Assembly (NCBI GenBank): GCA_907163225.1
Contig: OU015322.1
Location: forward strand, 3,322,501 to 3,386,500
DNA length: 64,000 nucleotides
Direction: 5' to 3'
Origin: an uncultured Rhodocyclaceae bacterium
GTDB taxonomy: Bacteria > Pseudomonadota > Gammaproteobacteria > Burkholderiales > Rhodocyclaceae
Positions 42,334-52,348 of the stretch are shown here, in pieces (the stretch's first letter is position 1; each line of letters opens with the position of its first letter). Below the pieces are notes generated by a model. The model worked only from the letters and a program-made list of their open reading frames with translations. It was not told where the DNA came from and did no database searches. The position numbers and the translations under genes are program-made.

Positions 42334-43377
42334 TTATCTCGTTTTTCGCATGACGTAGGCCAGCGTTTCCGCCACTTCGGCCACCAGATCCGGGCCGCGA
42401 TAGATGAAACCGCTGTAGAACTGCACCAGGCTTGCGCCGGCGCGAATTTTCTCGGCTGCATCCTCGCCGCCCATGATGCCGCCGACACCGATGATCGGCA
42501 GTTCGCCAGCCAGGGCAATTGACAGCTTTTTCTGCACGGCGGTCGATTTCTGGAAAACCGGCTTGCCTGACAGGCCGCCGGTTTCGGCGCCGTTCGGCAG
42601 ATCCTCGACGCCGTCGCGCGACAGCGTGGTGTTGGTGGCAATGACGCCGTCGAAACGGTGGCGGCGCAGCGCGTCGGCGATGGCGGTGATCTGCTCGTCG
42701 TCGAGATCGGGCGCGATCTTGAGCGCCATCGGCACGTATTTGCCATGCTGGTCAGCCAGTTGCAGCTGCTTGGCCTTGAGCTGGGCGAGCAGGTCGTCGA
42801 GTGCCTCGTCCTTCTGCAGTTCGCGCAGGTTCTTGGTGTTCGGCGAGGAAATATTGACCGTCACGTAGCTGGCGTCGTTGTACACCTTGTCGAGGCAGAT
42901 CAGGTAGTCGTCGGCGGCCTTCGCGATGGGGGTCGTCGCGTTCTTGCCGATGTTGATGCCGAGGATGCCGCCCTTTTTCGGGAATTCGGCAGCGCGGACG
43001 TTTTCCAGCAGCTTGTCGACACCGGCGTTGTTGAAGCCCATCCGGTTGATGATGCCCTGCGCTTCCGGAATGCGGAAAAGGCGCGGTTTCGGGTTGCCAT
43101 CCTGCGGGCGCGGCGTGATCGTGCCGATCTCGATGAAGCCGAAGCCGAGCTTGGCCAGGCCGTCGATGTGGTCGCCGTTCTTGTCCAGGCCGGCAGCCAG
43201 GCCAACCGGATTCGGGAATTTGAGGCCCATGACCTCGACCGGGCAGGGGGCCACCGGTTTGACGACCGCGCAGGCGAGGCCGGCGGCGTTCATGAAATCG
43301 ATCCCCTTCATGCCAATGCCGTGTGCGGTTTCGGCGTCGAGGGCGAAGAAGAATTTGCGAATGAGTGGATAAAGCAT
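42334..43377 (-). CDS. pyrD: Dihydroorotate dehydrogenase (quinone), class 2
   Basis: 347 aa from ATG 43377 ([11 protein letters not shown], the usual PyrD N-terminus; the ATG at 43389 is less likely). Class 2 features: the membrane-associating N-terminal helices, [28 protein letters not shown], the catalytic Ser region in [14 protein letters not shown], and [19 protein letters not shown] for FMN binding. Fourth step of pyrimidine synthesis at the inner membrane. Confidence 0.96.
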   Translation of the reverse strand: MLYPLIRKFFFALDAETAHGIGMKGIDFMNAAGLACAVVKPVAPCPVEVMGLKFPNPVGLAAGLDKNGDHIDGLAKLGFGFIEIGTITPRPQDGNPKPRLFRIPEAQGIINRMGFNNAGVDKLLENVRAAEFPKKGGILGINIGKNATTPIAKAADDYLICLDKVYNDASYVTVNISSPNTKNLRELQKDEALDDLLAQLKAKQLQLADQHGKYVPMALKIAPDLDDEQITAIADALRRHRFDGVIATNTTLSRDGVEDLPNGAETGGLSGKPVFQKSTAVQKKLSIALAGELPIIGVGGIMGGEDAAEKIRAGASLVQFYSGFIYRGPDLVAEVAETLAYVMRKTR

Positions 43378-43548
43378 AGTGGGCGGCATTTTACCGCATG
43401 GTCAGCGAGGCGCGGCGGGGAAGTCGTGCCTCTGAGCGCTTTGGTTTTACCATTTCTTACATGAATTCACGTTTTGCAGGCTCACACTGATCGACCTCGC
43501 GGATTAGAATTTCCGGCGTTTGCAGCACGTATTTTTCGTAAGAGGATC

Positions 43549-44043
43549 ATGGTAACGCAACTCAATCTTCTCAAGGCCATTCGCGCCGGGCGGCTGAAAT
43601 ACGTCGTTCGGGCCCTGGATGCGGGCGCTCTGCCCGACGACGCAGAGGGCGGAGAACCCGGCTTGGCTTTGGGTATCGCTTGTTTTTTGGGTCACGTCGA
43701 TATCGTGAGTGAACTGATCAAGCGCGGCGCGGTGGTCAACCTGGCCGACAACCGGCTGCCAACTTCGCCGCTCAGCATGGCCGTGCGCGGCAAGAACAAC
43801 GAAGTCGTGCGTACCCTGATCCAGTTGGGCGCAAAGGTGCCGGACGGAATGGAAACCGGTCTCAGCGAGCATGAAATCATGTTGGCCAAATGGATTGCCT
43901 TCCGCGATGGGCTGGGCGAGGAGGCAGATGCCGCCTGTGCTACTAAGCCGGTGTTCGAGGAAATTGTCCTGCAGGGCCATTTCGACACCGATACGCAGGC
44001 CCTTGAAGCAGAAACCCTGCGCTTGATCGACGACATGCGCTAA
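43549..44043 (+). CDS. Ankyrin-repeat protein
   Basis: 164 aa from ATG 43549 with AGAGG upstream. Two to three ankyrin units: LLKAIRAGRLKYVVRALDAGA, ALGIACFLGHVDIVSELIKRGA and PLSMAVRGKNNEVVRTLIQLGA. No signal peptide, so cytosolic. The C-terminal 50 residues are acidic and not repetitive. Partner unknown; adjacent genes on both sides are separately transcribed. Confidence 0.85.
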   Translation: MVTQLNLLKAIRAGRLKYVVRALDAGALPDDAEGGEPGLALGIACFLGHVDIVSELIKRGAVVNLADNRLPTSPLSMAVRGKNNEVVRTLIQLGAKVPDGMETGLSEHEIMLAKWIAFRDGLGEEADAACATKPVFEEIVLQGHFDTDTQALEAETLRLIDDMR

Positions 44044-44129
44044 CGCGCTGGCGGCCGCTATTCGCCTGATATTCCGTCAGAAACAAACTGTAACGACTCA
44101 ATTGGCGCAGTGAGGCTAAACTTCTGCCC

Positions 44130-45518
44130 ATGCGCTTTTTACCCTGTTTTTTCCTGTTGACCGCAGCAGCGCTGCCCGCGTGGGCAGGAAGTTTCGACGA
44201 CCCGTTCAAGACTGATGGCATGGCGCCGCTCAAGCCGTCGCCGCGGCTTGCCGCACGGGTGGATGATGCGCCGTGCATGAACGCCTTGCCGGCGAGCGCG
44301 TTGACGGCGCTCGATGCAGTCGATCTGGCGCTGTGCAACCACCCGCAGACGCGTGAAGTCTGGGCGTCGGCCCGGGTGCAGGCGGCATTGGTCGGTGTTG
44401 CTCAGGCAGCGTGGTTGCCCAGCATTGATGGCAGCGCCAGCATCAACCGCTTGCAATTCGACAACGGCTCGTACAACCGGAGTGCTGCAGCGCTGACGCT
44501 GTCCTGGCTGCTCTATGACTTCGGCCAGCGCTCGGCCAATGTCGAGAATGCCCGGCAATTGCTGAGTGCCGCTGCGGCGACGCAGGACGCCACCGTGCAG
44601 TCACTCTTCCTCGCTGTGCTGCAAGGCTACTACTCGGCACAGGCGACGCGGGCGGCAGTCACCTCGGCGAACGAGGCGGAACGCGCGGCGCGCGAAAGTT
44701 TTCTCGCGGCGGAAAGCCGCTACAAGGTCGGGGTCGGGACGCCGGCGGATCGTCTGCAGGCGCAGACGGCGCTCTCGCAGGCGACATTGAACCGTATCCG
44801 GGCCGATGGCGATGCCCGCAACGCACTCGGCACGCTGGCCAATGCGCTGGGTTTCGACGCCCAGCAACGGATTGCCCTGGCTGACATGCCGGCATTGCCC
44901 GCCGAATTGATTTTTCAGAAGGAAGTCGACGCCCTGATCGCCGAGGCGCAGGCCCGCCGGCCCGATCTGCGGGCGGCTGAAGCGCAGCTCAAGGCGGCTG
45001 AGGCGAGTGTCGATCTGGCCCGCGCCCAGGGGCGGCCGACCGTTTCGCTGGCGGCCGGGCCGAGTTGGCAGAATTCGGCCGGCGTCGTGACGCAGGGCGG
45101 CAGCGTTGGCTTGAGCCTCAATGTGCCGATTTTCACCGGTTTTGACACGACCTACCGCGTTCGCTCCGCCGCAGCTCAGGCCGATGTGCGCGCCGCCCAG
45201 CGCGACCGCATCAAAAATCAGATCGCGCTCGATGTCTGGAAGGCGTATCAAAGCCTGACGACGGCGACACAAAGCCTGAAAACGGCAGCCGATCTGGTCG
45301 CCAGCGCCCAGCAGTCGGAGCGCGTCGCGCTCGGCCGCTACAAGGCCGGCGTTGGTACCGTGCTCGATCTGCTGTCGGCGCAGAGCGCGCTGGCCAGTGC
45401 CCGCCTGCAACGCATTCAGGCACAACTCGACTGGAATGTTTATCGCGCCACGTTGGCTCAGTCCATGGGCGCGCTCGATTACACGCTGCTGCAACCGGCG
45501 GCGGAGGGAACACGATGA
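44130..45518 (+). CDS. TolC-family outer membrane efflux protein
   Basis: 462 aa with an export signal (MRFLPCFFLLTAAALPAWA). The two TolC half-repeats are visible by similarity of ANVENARQLLSAAAATQDATVQSLFLAVLQGYY and AAQRDRIKNQIALDVWKAYQSL, each followed by ESxRYKVGVGTxxDxLxAQ. Forms the trimeric outer membrane duct. First gene of TolC-MacA-MacB-type efflux; the next gene overlaps by ATGA. The first codons coincide with a degenerate repeat copy. Confidence 0.93.
   Translation: MRFLPCFFLLTAAALPAWAGSFDDPFKTDGMAPLKPSPRLAARVDDAPCMNALPASALTALDAVDLALCNHPQTREVWASARVQAALVGVAQAAWLPSIDGSASINRLQFDNGSYNRSAAALTLSWLLYDFGQRSANVENARQLLSAAAATQDATVQSLFLAVLQGYYSAQATRAAVTSANEAERAARESFLAAESRYKVGVGTPADRLQAQTALSQATLNRIRADGDARNALGTLANALGFDAQQRIALADMPALPAELIFQKEVDALIAEAQARRPDLRAAEAQLKAAEASVDLARAQGRPTVSLAAGPSWQNSAGVVTQGGSVGLSLNVPIFTGFDTTYRVRSAAAQADVRAAQRDRIKNQIALDVWKAYQSLTTATQSLKTAADLVASAQQSERVALGRYKAGVGTVLDLLSAQSALASARLQRIQAQLDWNVYRATLAQSMGALDYTLLQPAAEGTR
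44135..44169 (+). repeat. Degenerate repeat copy at the tolC-like start
   Basis: CTTTTTACCCTG, TTTTTTCCTGTTGACCGCAG: in register with the family core but with several mismatches. It overlaps codons 2-14 of the signal peptide, where T-rich sequence is expected anyway. Confidence 0.4.
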
Positions 45519-46753
45519 AATCCATAGGCAAGATTCTGCTCGGCGTCACCGTGATCGCCGGCCTGATCGGCGGCGGTGTCTGGTACAGCAAGCAGCGCGA
45601 GGCGCAGAATCCGGAGAAACGCTACAAGCTGGCCACGGTCGAGAAGGGTGATGTGACGCAGACGGTGTCGGCCAACGGCACGCTCAACCCGGTGGTGCTG
45701 ATCAGCGTCGGTACGCAGGTGTCCGGCACGGTGCGCAAGCTTTACGTCGATTTCAACGACAAGGTGAAAAAGGGCCAGCCGCTGCTCGAACTGGACGACG
45801 CGCTGGTTTCGGCGACCGAGCGGCAGAGTGCAGCGAACGTGGTTAACGCTCAGGCGACGCTCGATCTGGCGCAGGCCAACGAGGCGCGCATGAAGTCGCT
45901 GCTCAAGCAGGAATACGTCTCGAAGCAGGAATACGACCAGTCCAGCCAGGCGCTGAAATCGGCCCGGGCGCAGGTGGCGCTGGCCAGGGCGCAGAACGAG
46001 CGCGACCGGGCCAACCTCAATTTCACGGTGATCCGCTCGCCGGTCGATGGCGTGGTTATCGACCGCGTGGTCGATCTGGGTCAGACGGTGGCGGCCAGCT
46101 TCCAGACGCCGACGCTGATCAAGATCGCACAGGATCTTTCCGAAATGCGCATCGACACGAGCTTCGCCGAGGCTGACATCGGCAACATCCGCGAGGGGCA
46201 GAAGGCACGCTTCACGGTCGATGCCTTCCCCAGCCGCAGTTTCGTGGGCGAGGTGCAGCAGATTCGCCTGAACCCGACCAACCAGCAGAACGTGGTGACC
46301 TACAACGTGCGCATCAACGTCGCCAACCCGGAGCAGGTGCTGCTGCCGGGCATGACGGCCTACGTCAATATTGGCGTGCAGAAACGCGAGGGCGTGCTGC
46401 TCGTACCGAATGCCGCGCTTCGTTTCAAGCCGGCCGAGGCGGGCGACAAGAAGGCAGAAAATGGGCAAAAAATGCCGTCGACCGCAGGAACGCCTGGCAT
46501 GGGCCCGGGCATGGATGGCGGCGCTGCCAAGGCCGGCGCCGGCAAGGGCAAGAAGCGCGACGGCCAGAGCGGCACGCTGCATGTTCTGGCCGGTGTTGAG
46601 CTGAAGCCGGTCAGCGTCCAGCTTGGCATCACGGACAACCGGAACACCGAGATCGTCGGTGGCGAGCTGAAGGAGGGCGAGCGCATCGTCACCGGCGAGA
46701 ACGGCGGCGCCACGCCGGGCAAGCCGTCCAGCGTCGGCATGCGGATGTTCTGA
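45515..46753 (+). CDS. macA: MacA-type efflux periplasmic adaptor
   Basis: 412 aa: N-terminal membrane anchor, lipoyl/biotinyl half-motifs (VGTQVSGTVRKLYVDFNDKVKKGQPLLEL and RSPVDGVVIDRVVDLGQTV), an intervening coiled coil, then beta-barrel and membrane-proximal domains. A Gly/Lys-rich insertion at residues about 310-350 (PGMGPGMDGGAAKAGAG) is unusual. Bridges the permease and the TolC-like duct. Overlaps both neighbours. Confidence 0.92.
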   Translation: MKSIGKILLGVTVIAGLIGGGVWYSKQREAQNPEKRYKLATVEKGDVTQTVSANGTLNPVVLISVGTQVSGTVRKLYVDFNDKVKKGQPLLELDDALVSATERQSAANVVNAQATLDLAQANEARMKSLLKQEYVSKQEYDQSSQALKSARAQVALARAQNERDRANLNFTVIRSPVDGVVIDRVVDLGQTVAASFQTPTLIKIAQDLSEMRIDTSFAEADIGNIREGQKARFTVDAFPSRSFVGEVQQIRLNPTNQQNVVTYNVRINVANPEQVLLPGMTAYVNIGVQKREGVLLVPNAALRFKPAEAGDKKAENGQKMPSTAGTPGMGPGMDGGAAKAGAGKGKKRDGQSGTLHVLAGVELKPVSVQLGITDNRNTEIVGGELKEGERIVTGENGGATPGKPSSVGMRMF

Positions 46754-47478
46754 TGGCTCAGTTGGCAAATGAACCGGTTATCCAGTCGGTCATTCGCGTG
46801 GCTGGACTGGGCAAATCCTATGAAACGGCAGCCGGGCTTTTCCCGGCGCTAAAGGGCGTCAACCTGGAGATTCGGGCGGGTGAGTTCATCGCCATCATGG
46901 GCCCGTCCGGCTCGGGCAAGTCGACGTTCATGAACCTGCTCGGCTGCCTCGATACGCCGACCATGGGCGATTTTTTCCTGGCCGGATCGAACGTCGCGTA
47001 CATGGACAAGGACGCCCTGGCCATCCTGCGCAATCGCACGCTGGGCTTCGTTTTCCAGGGCTTCAACCTGCTGCCGCGCATGAGTTTGCAGGACAACGTC
47101 GCCCTGCCGCTGGTCTATGCCGGCGTGGACAAGGAAACCCGGCGGGCCAAGGCGCGGGCCATGCTCGACAAGGTGGGACTGGGCAAGTACGCCGAATCCC
47201 TGCCCAACCGGATTTCCGGCGGGCAGCAGCAGCGCGTGGCGATTGCCCGGGCGCTGGTCAATTCACCGCGCCTGATCCTCGCCGACGAGCCGACCGGCAA
47301 CCTCGACAGCCACACCAGCGAGGAGATCATGCGGCTGTTCGAGGAGCTCAACGCCGAGGGCATCACCATCGTGCTCGTCACGCACGAGCCGGACATCGCG
47401 GCGCATGCCAAGCGTCAGGTCAAGTTTTTGGACGGCCAGATCGTCAGCGATCATCTGACGGAGCAGGCGACGGCATGA
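46753..47478 (+). CDS. MacB-type ABC transporter ATPase
   Basis: 241 aa with Walker [10 protein letters not shown], signature [13 protein letters not shown], Walker [14 protein letters not shown] and switch His LVTHEPD. Classical MacB is a fusion of this ATPase with the permease; here the two halves are separate genes. Its start overlaps the macA-like stop by one base. A long repeat copy follows 8 bp after its stop. Confidence 0.93.
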   Translation: MAQLANEPVIQSVIRVAGLGKSYETAAGLFPALKGVNLEIRAGEFIAIMGPSGSGKSTFMNLLGCLDTPTMGDFFLAGSNVAYMDKDALAILRNRTLGFVFQGFNLLPRMSLQDNVALPLVYAGVDKETRRAKARAMLDKVGLGKYAESLPNRISGGQQQRVAIARALVNSPRLILADEPTGNLDSHTSEEIMRLFEELNAEGITIVLVTHEPDIAAHAKRQVKFLDGQIVSDHLTEQATA

Positions 47479-47486
47479 GCGCGAGC

Positions 47487-47549
47487 ATTTCAATTTTGGC
47501 CGTTTTTTCCGGTCGACCCTGGGGCCAGCCTTTGTTTCTATGGTCGTGG
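47487..47549 (+). repeat. Dispersed repeat, long form, between ATPase and permease genes
   Basis: ATTTCAATTTTGGCCG, TTTTTTCCGGTCGACCCTGG, GGCCAGCCTTTGTTTCTATG, GTCGTGG. It interrupts an otherwise overlapping operon and contains TCGACC where most copies have TTGACC. Confidence 0.95.
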
Positions 47550-47584
47550 CAAGCCGAAAAACCCCGTCTGCGAGAGGCTTCGCC

Positions 47585-48801
<1,217 letters not shown>

Positions 48802-48805
<4 letters not shown>

Positions 48806-50079
48806 GCGACGGCGCCCAAATCAATTCGCTGCGTCGCCAGCTGCTGCTGGCAGCGGGCCTGCTGCCGCTGGTTCGCCCGGCACGCGCTGCGGCGGAACGC
48901 GTGCTCATCGTCGGTGGCGGCTGGGGCGGCCTCTCGGCGGCGAGCCATTTGCGCCGGCTGGCACCGGACATCGACGTCACGCTGGTCGACCGCCAGCCCG
49001 CCTTTCATTCCTTTGCCCTGAGCAACCGCTGGCTGGTCGATCCCGCCAGCGGCGCGCTGGAAAAACACGATTACGCCAAGCTCGCCGCAACCTGGGGTTA
49101 TCGTTTCGTGCAGGCCAGCGTCGATGCCATCGACCGCGCGCAACGCGAGGTGACGACCAACACCGGACGGCTACCTTACGACTGGCTGATCCTGGCCCCC
49201 GGCATTCGCGAAAACTACGCGGCCTGGCAGGTGAACGACCCGCAAACTGCGGCCGAACTGCGCCAGCGCCACGGCGGCGCGATGCTCACCGCCGCCGAAC
49301 TGCCAGCGCTCAAGAAGCGCCTCGCCGGGTTCAAGGGCGGCGAGCTGCTGATGACCATTCCGCCAGCACCCTACCGTTGCCCGCCGGCGCCGTACGAGCG
49401 GGCGATGTTGATCGCCTGGTGGCTGAAAACGCAGAAAATTCCCGGCAAGCTGGTCATCATCGATCCCAATCCGCTGATGCCGGCCTTCAAGTCGATTTTG
49501 CTCGACCGGTTCAAGGACCAGATCACCTACCTCGACCACGCCAAGGTGCGGCAGGTCGATCCGGTGCGCAAATCGGTGTCGACCGACATCGACGATATCC
49601 GCTTCACCGAGGCGCTGCTCTGCCCACCGCAGGAAGCGGCTGATATTCTCTGGCAGGCCGGGTTGATCCGCAGCGATGACAGCGGCCGGGTGACCGGCTG
49701 GGCCGATCAGGCTTCGCTCAGCTTTCGCAGCGCCGTGGATGAGCGGGTTTTCATCATCGGCGACGCCGCCGGGCTGGCCTCGCCGCTATTCGGCCATTAT
49801 CCGAAGACCGGCCATGTCGCCAACCGTATGGGCGCCATCGTCGCTCGGCAAATTGCCGCGCGGAGTACGGGCAAGGCTTTTCCAGCGCTGTTGCCGGAAA
49901 GCGTTTGTCACGTCCTGAGCAGCGTCGAGCCGGACGAGCAGACGCGCATCGAAACCACTTACCGGCAGCGCGGCGACGGCTTCCTGATGCAGCAGGTCAA
50001 ACAGACCCGCGAACCCAATCCGGCTGGCGAGGATGTCGCCTGGGCCGAGAGCATGTACAAGAATTTCCTGCGGCCCTAG
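48802..50079 (+). CDS. FCSD/SQR-like FAD flavoprotein
   Basis: 425 aa. Export signal with twin Arg (LRRQLLLAAGLLPLVRPARAA), FAD-binding VLIVGGGWGGLSAASHL, a second FAD motif VFIIGDAAGLASPLFGHYPKTGHVANR, and two Cys in the places of the sulfide-active disulfide of flavocytochrome c sulfide dehydrogenase (YRCPPAPYERA; SVCHVLSS). No cytochrome subunit gene is near. It overlaps the efflux permease gene by 4 bp, an unusual pairing. Sulfide or thiol oxidation is plausible, not proven. Confidence 0.88.
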
Positions 50080-50189
50080 CGCAGCAGCCTGGCCGCGAAG
50101 GTCGATTCAGTCCGGCCGTGAAAATGGTCGTGGGAGAACACCCGCTTCAACGGCAAAGCCTGGATGTTCCGCAATGATCTTCCGGCTGA

Positions 50190-50522
50190 TCAGTCTTCTT
50201 CGTAACCGTGCTCGGTTTCAAGTTCTTCAGTAAATTGACGAGTCAGTTCGGCCCGACCTTTTTGCGTCTCGATGCGCTGCAGCAGTCGCTCGAACGTCTC
50301 GTCGTCAATCTCGCCGGCGGCACGATTGACTGACAGGACGTACACCAGGAACTCGATATTTTCGCGATCTTCTTCACTGCCCGGAGCGTTGCCTAGCGCC
50401 GAAGCGAGGGCATTTGCCAGCGAGTTAGCCTGGCCCTTCGGTGGCGTGGGCGCGATGTCGCGATGGGCGGCTTGTACGATCCTGATCATGTCGGGGTGGT
50501 TTTCGGGCAGCGTTTGTTCCAT
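50190..50522 (-). CDS. Hypothetical protein
   Basis: 110 aa, acidic, no signal peptide or membrane segment. Two likely helical parts: [17 protein letters not shown] and the C-terminal [23 protein letters not shown]. No family recognised. Divergent from the VF530 gene, 135 bp apart. Confidence 0.6.
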   Translation of the reverse strand: MEQTLPENHPDMIRIVQAAHRDIAPTPPKGQANSLANALASALGNAPGSEEDRENIEFLVYVLSVNRAAGEIDDETFERLLQRIETQKGRAELTRQFTEELETEHGYEED

Positions 50523-50657
50523 GGCGCGAGGTCTTCAGGTGATGGGGGCGATAGTTTCAGGCCAATCCGTCAGCGCGGCAAGCGTGTAACCGTAGCGGGG
50601 TCTGCTCAGGGTGGCGGTGGGTATAATCCCGGCCTTAATTTTCGGTTGGGCAATCGC

Positions 50658-51158
50658 ATGAGTGACGAGATCAATTATCAAAACAACCCGCTGCATGGGC
50701 TCAGTCTAAAGAACCTGCTCATTGAAATCGTCGATCACTACGGGTTTGAGCTGTTGTTTGCCTACCTGAATGTCAATTGTTTCAACAACAACCCGAGCAT
50801 TGATTCGGCCGTCAAGTTTCTAAAAAAGACGGATTGGGCGCGCGAGAAGGTTGAAGCCTTCTATCTGTATCAGTTCAAGAGCCTGCCCCGCGCGTCTGCC
50901 GCGCAGTTTGAGCTGCCGCCAAGGGATCGCATCGTCCCGCCCGAGCAAGTGCCAGGCTTGCCCGCCGAATTGAGCCTGGCGGATGCAGATCGATTGAGAG
51001 AGAAACGAATCCTGAAAGCCGCGCAACACGACCAGGAAAAAAGCCGCAGGGCAGCATCGGCCAAGAAAACGTCCAGCGATGCCAAGGCATCGGCTGGTGG
51101 CGATGCCAAGGCATCGGCTGGTGGCGATGCCGACCCATGGGCCAAGTGGAAAAAATGA
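50658..51158 (+). CDS. VF530-family (DUF2132) DNA-binding protein
   Basis: 166 aa from ATG 50658. The VF530 domain occupies the first 75 residues: [53 protein letters not shown]. The tail carries two exact DAKASAGG repeats encoded by a 24-bp direct repeat (51078-51125) and ends in [10 protein letters not shown]530 proteins bind DNA in structural studies; cellular role unknown. Confidence 0.88.
   Translation: MSDEINYQNNPLHGLSLKNLLIEIVDHYGFELLFAYLNVNCFNNNPSIDSAVKFLKKTDWAREKVEAFYLYQFKSLPRASAAQFELPPRDRIVPPEQVPGLPAELSLADADRLREKRILKAAQHDQEKSRRAASAKKTSSDAKASAGGDAKASAGGDADPWAKWKK
51078..51125 (+). repeat. 24-bp tandem repeat in the VF530 gene tail
   Basis: Two identical units, GATGCCAAGGCATCGG plus CTGGTGGC, followed by a third partial unit; in frame, encoding DAKASAGG twice. 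Confidence 0.95.
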
Positions 51159-51218
51159 AATTGATGCGGCGGGTCGGTTCAGTTCAGGAGCCGATTTCCG
51201 ACAATCAATGATCGCCCG

Positions 51219-51719
51219 TCAGTGGCGGGCGAATCGCGACGGATGGCCTTTGCGGTCAACCAGAAAAGTTTCGAAAAATTCACGGCGCACGGGTTGTTCG
51301 ACGCTTTCCTTGTCGAGCATGGTGCACGCGGTTTCGCAGGTCGGGTTAGAGAACTCGCGACCCGGCGCCCCTTGAGGCAGGCCGGGCACAGCGAGGCCGA
51401 GGGCGCGCGGTTTGTCGATCAGCAGTTGCTTGATGTCTTCGGCCGGGACGTGGCCTTCGACGAAATAGCCGGCGACCAGCGCGCTGGGAACCGATTCCAT
51501 GTCTTTGGGAACCTTCAGGCGACGCTTGATGGCATCCATGTCTTCAGTCTGTGTCACTTTGACGGCAAAGCCGTTTTGGCGCAGATGTTCGGCCCATTCG
51601 ATGCAGGTCAGGCACACCGTGGGGGTGAAAACCTCGACCGCTGGCAGCTGGGCTGACTGATCGGCGTTGCCGCTGGCGGAGAGCATGGCCAGCAGCAGCG
51701 GAATGGCCTTTTTCAGCAT
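51219..51719 (-). CDS. DUF411-family thiol protein
   Basis: 166 aa from ATG 51719. Signal peptide then VEVFTPTVCLTCIEWAEHL with a CxxC in the DUF411 position, and VPSALVAGYFVEGHVPAEDIKQLL, the family core. DUF411 proteins are periplasmic thiol proteins tied to copper or redox stress. The tail after residue 125, including REFFETFLVDRKGHP, is not typical and coincides with a degenerate repeat. Overlaps the ankyrin gene's end by 7 bp. Confidence 0.85.
   Translation of the reverse strand: MLKKAIPLLLAMLSASGNADQSAQLPAVEVFTPTVCLTCIEWAEHLRQNGFAVKVTQTEDMDAIKRRLKVPKDMESVPSALVAGYFVEGHVPAEDIKQLLIDKPRALGLAVPGLPQGAPGREFSNPTCETACTMLDKESVEQPVRREFFETFLVDRKGHPSRFARH
51251..51283 (-). repeat. Degenerate repeat copy in the DUF411 gene tail
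   Basis: Minus-strand reading GTGAATTTTTCGAAAC, TTTTCTGGTTGACCGCA. Weak but in the correct order; encodes residues about 146-157. Confidence 0.45.
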
Positions 51720-52186
51720 GGCTTGCCGGCCTTGCAGCCTTTGAGTACCCACAGCGACAGGACACCAGCGGTTTCGTCCGCCTTGACCTTGCGCGCCATG
51801 GAACCGGGGTCGCGGCCGTTATCGGTCTTGGCCATGGGGTCGGCGCCGGCTTCGAGGAGCAGCTGGGTGTTTTTCGGGCGGCTCGAATAGGCGGCCATGT
51901 GCAAGGGGGTCGCACCGTCATTGTCGCGAGCCATGACATCGGCGCCGGCCGCGATCAATGCTTTCATGGCGGAGGTGTCCGGGTTGGTGGCGGCCAGGTG
52001 GAGCGGGGTCGAGCCCATCGCCGTGCGCGCCTCGCGCTGTTTCGGGTCGGCCTTGAGCAGGCGGCGAACGTCGTCACCGCTTCCTTCGCGGGCGGCATCG
52101 TGTATCGCCTGATCGTAGCTTTTCACTTCTGCGAAGGCAGGGAAGGCAAGGGTGGAAATCAGCAGCCAGGGGAGCAAATGTTTCAT
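51713..52186 (-). CDS. Periplasmic ankyrin-repeat protein
   Basis: 157 aa with a signal peptide (LLPWLLISTLAFPAFAEV). Three ankyrin units: AIHDAAREGSGDDVRRLLKAD, PLHLAATNPDTSAMKALIAAGAD and PLHMAAYSSRPKNTQLLLEAGAD. The end WVLKGCKAGKPC carries two Cys. Small periplasmic ankyrin proteins often accompany catalase or redox genes; here the partner is DUF411, with overlapping ends. Confidence 0.87.
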   Translation of the reverse strand: MKHLLPWLLISTLAFPAFAEVKSYDQAIHDAAREGSGDDVRRLLKADPKQREARTAMGSTPLHLAATNPDTSAMKALIAAGADVMARDNDGATPLHMAAYSSRPKNTQLLLEAGADPMAKTDNGRDPGSMARKVKADETAGVLSLWVLKGCKAGKPC

Positions 52187-52302
52187 CGGGGAAGTCCCAT
52201 TGATTAGATGGTGGCGATTGTTGCGGCTAGCGAATCGGACAACATTGATCTGCGCTAGTTTCAGTTTTTGCTAATGCGGGGAAAAAATGACCTCCACAAG
52301 AA

Positions 52303-52330
52303 AACGCCTCGCCGGGGCGGGCGAGGCGTT
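52303..52330 (-). terminator. Rho-independent terminator of kup
   Basis: 11-bp stem AACGCCTCGCC / GGCGAGGCGTT, 6-nt loop; on the minus strand followed by TTTTCTTG, 18 bp after the kup stop. Confidence 0.85.
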
Positions 52331-52348
52331 GCTGGTGGGCCGCGGCCA

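Noticed and set aside
46459-46492. GTCGACCGCAGGAACG shared between macA and the rnfC tail, preceded by A-rich sequence
   Set aside because: Only the 3' part resembles the repeat and the A-rich 5' part is the complement of what is expected; too weak to call.
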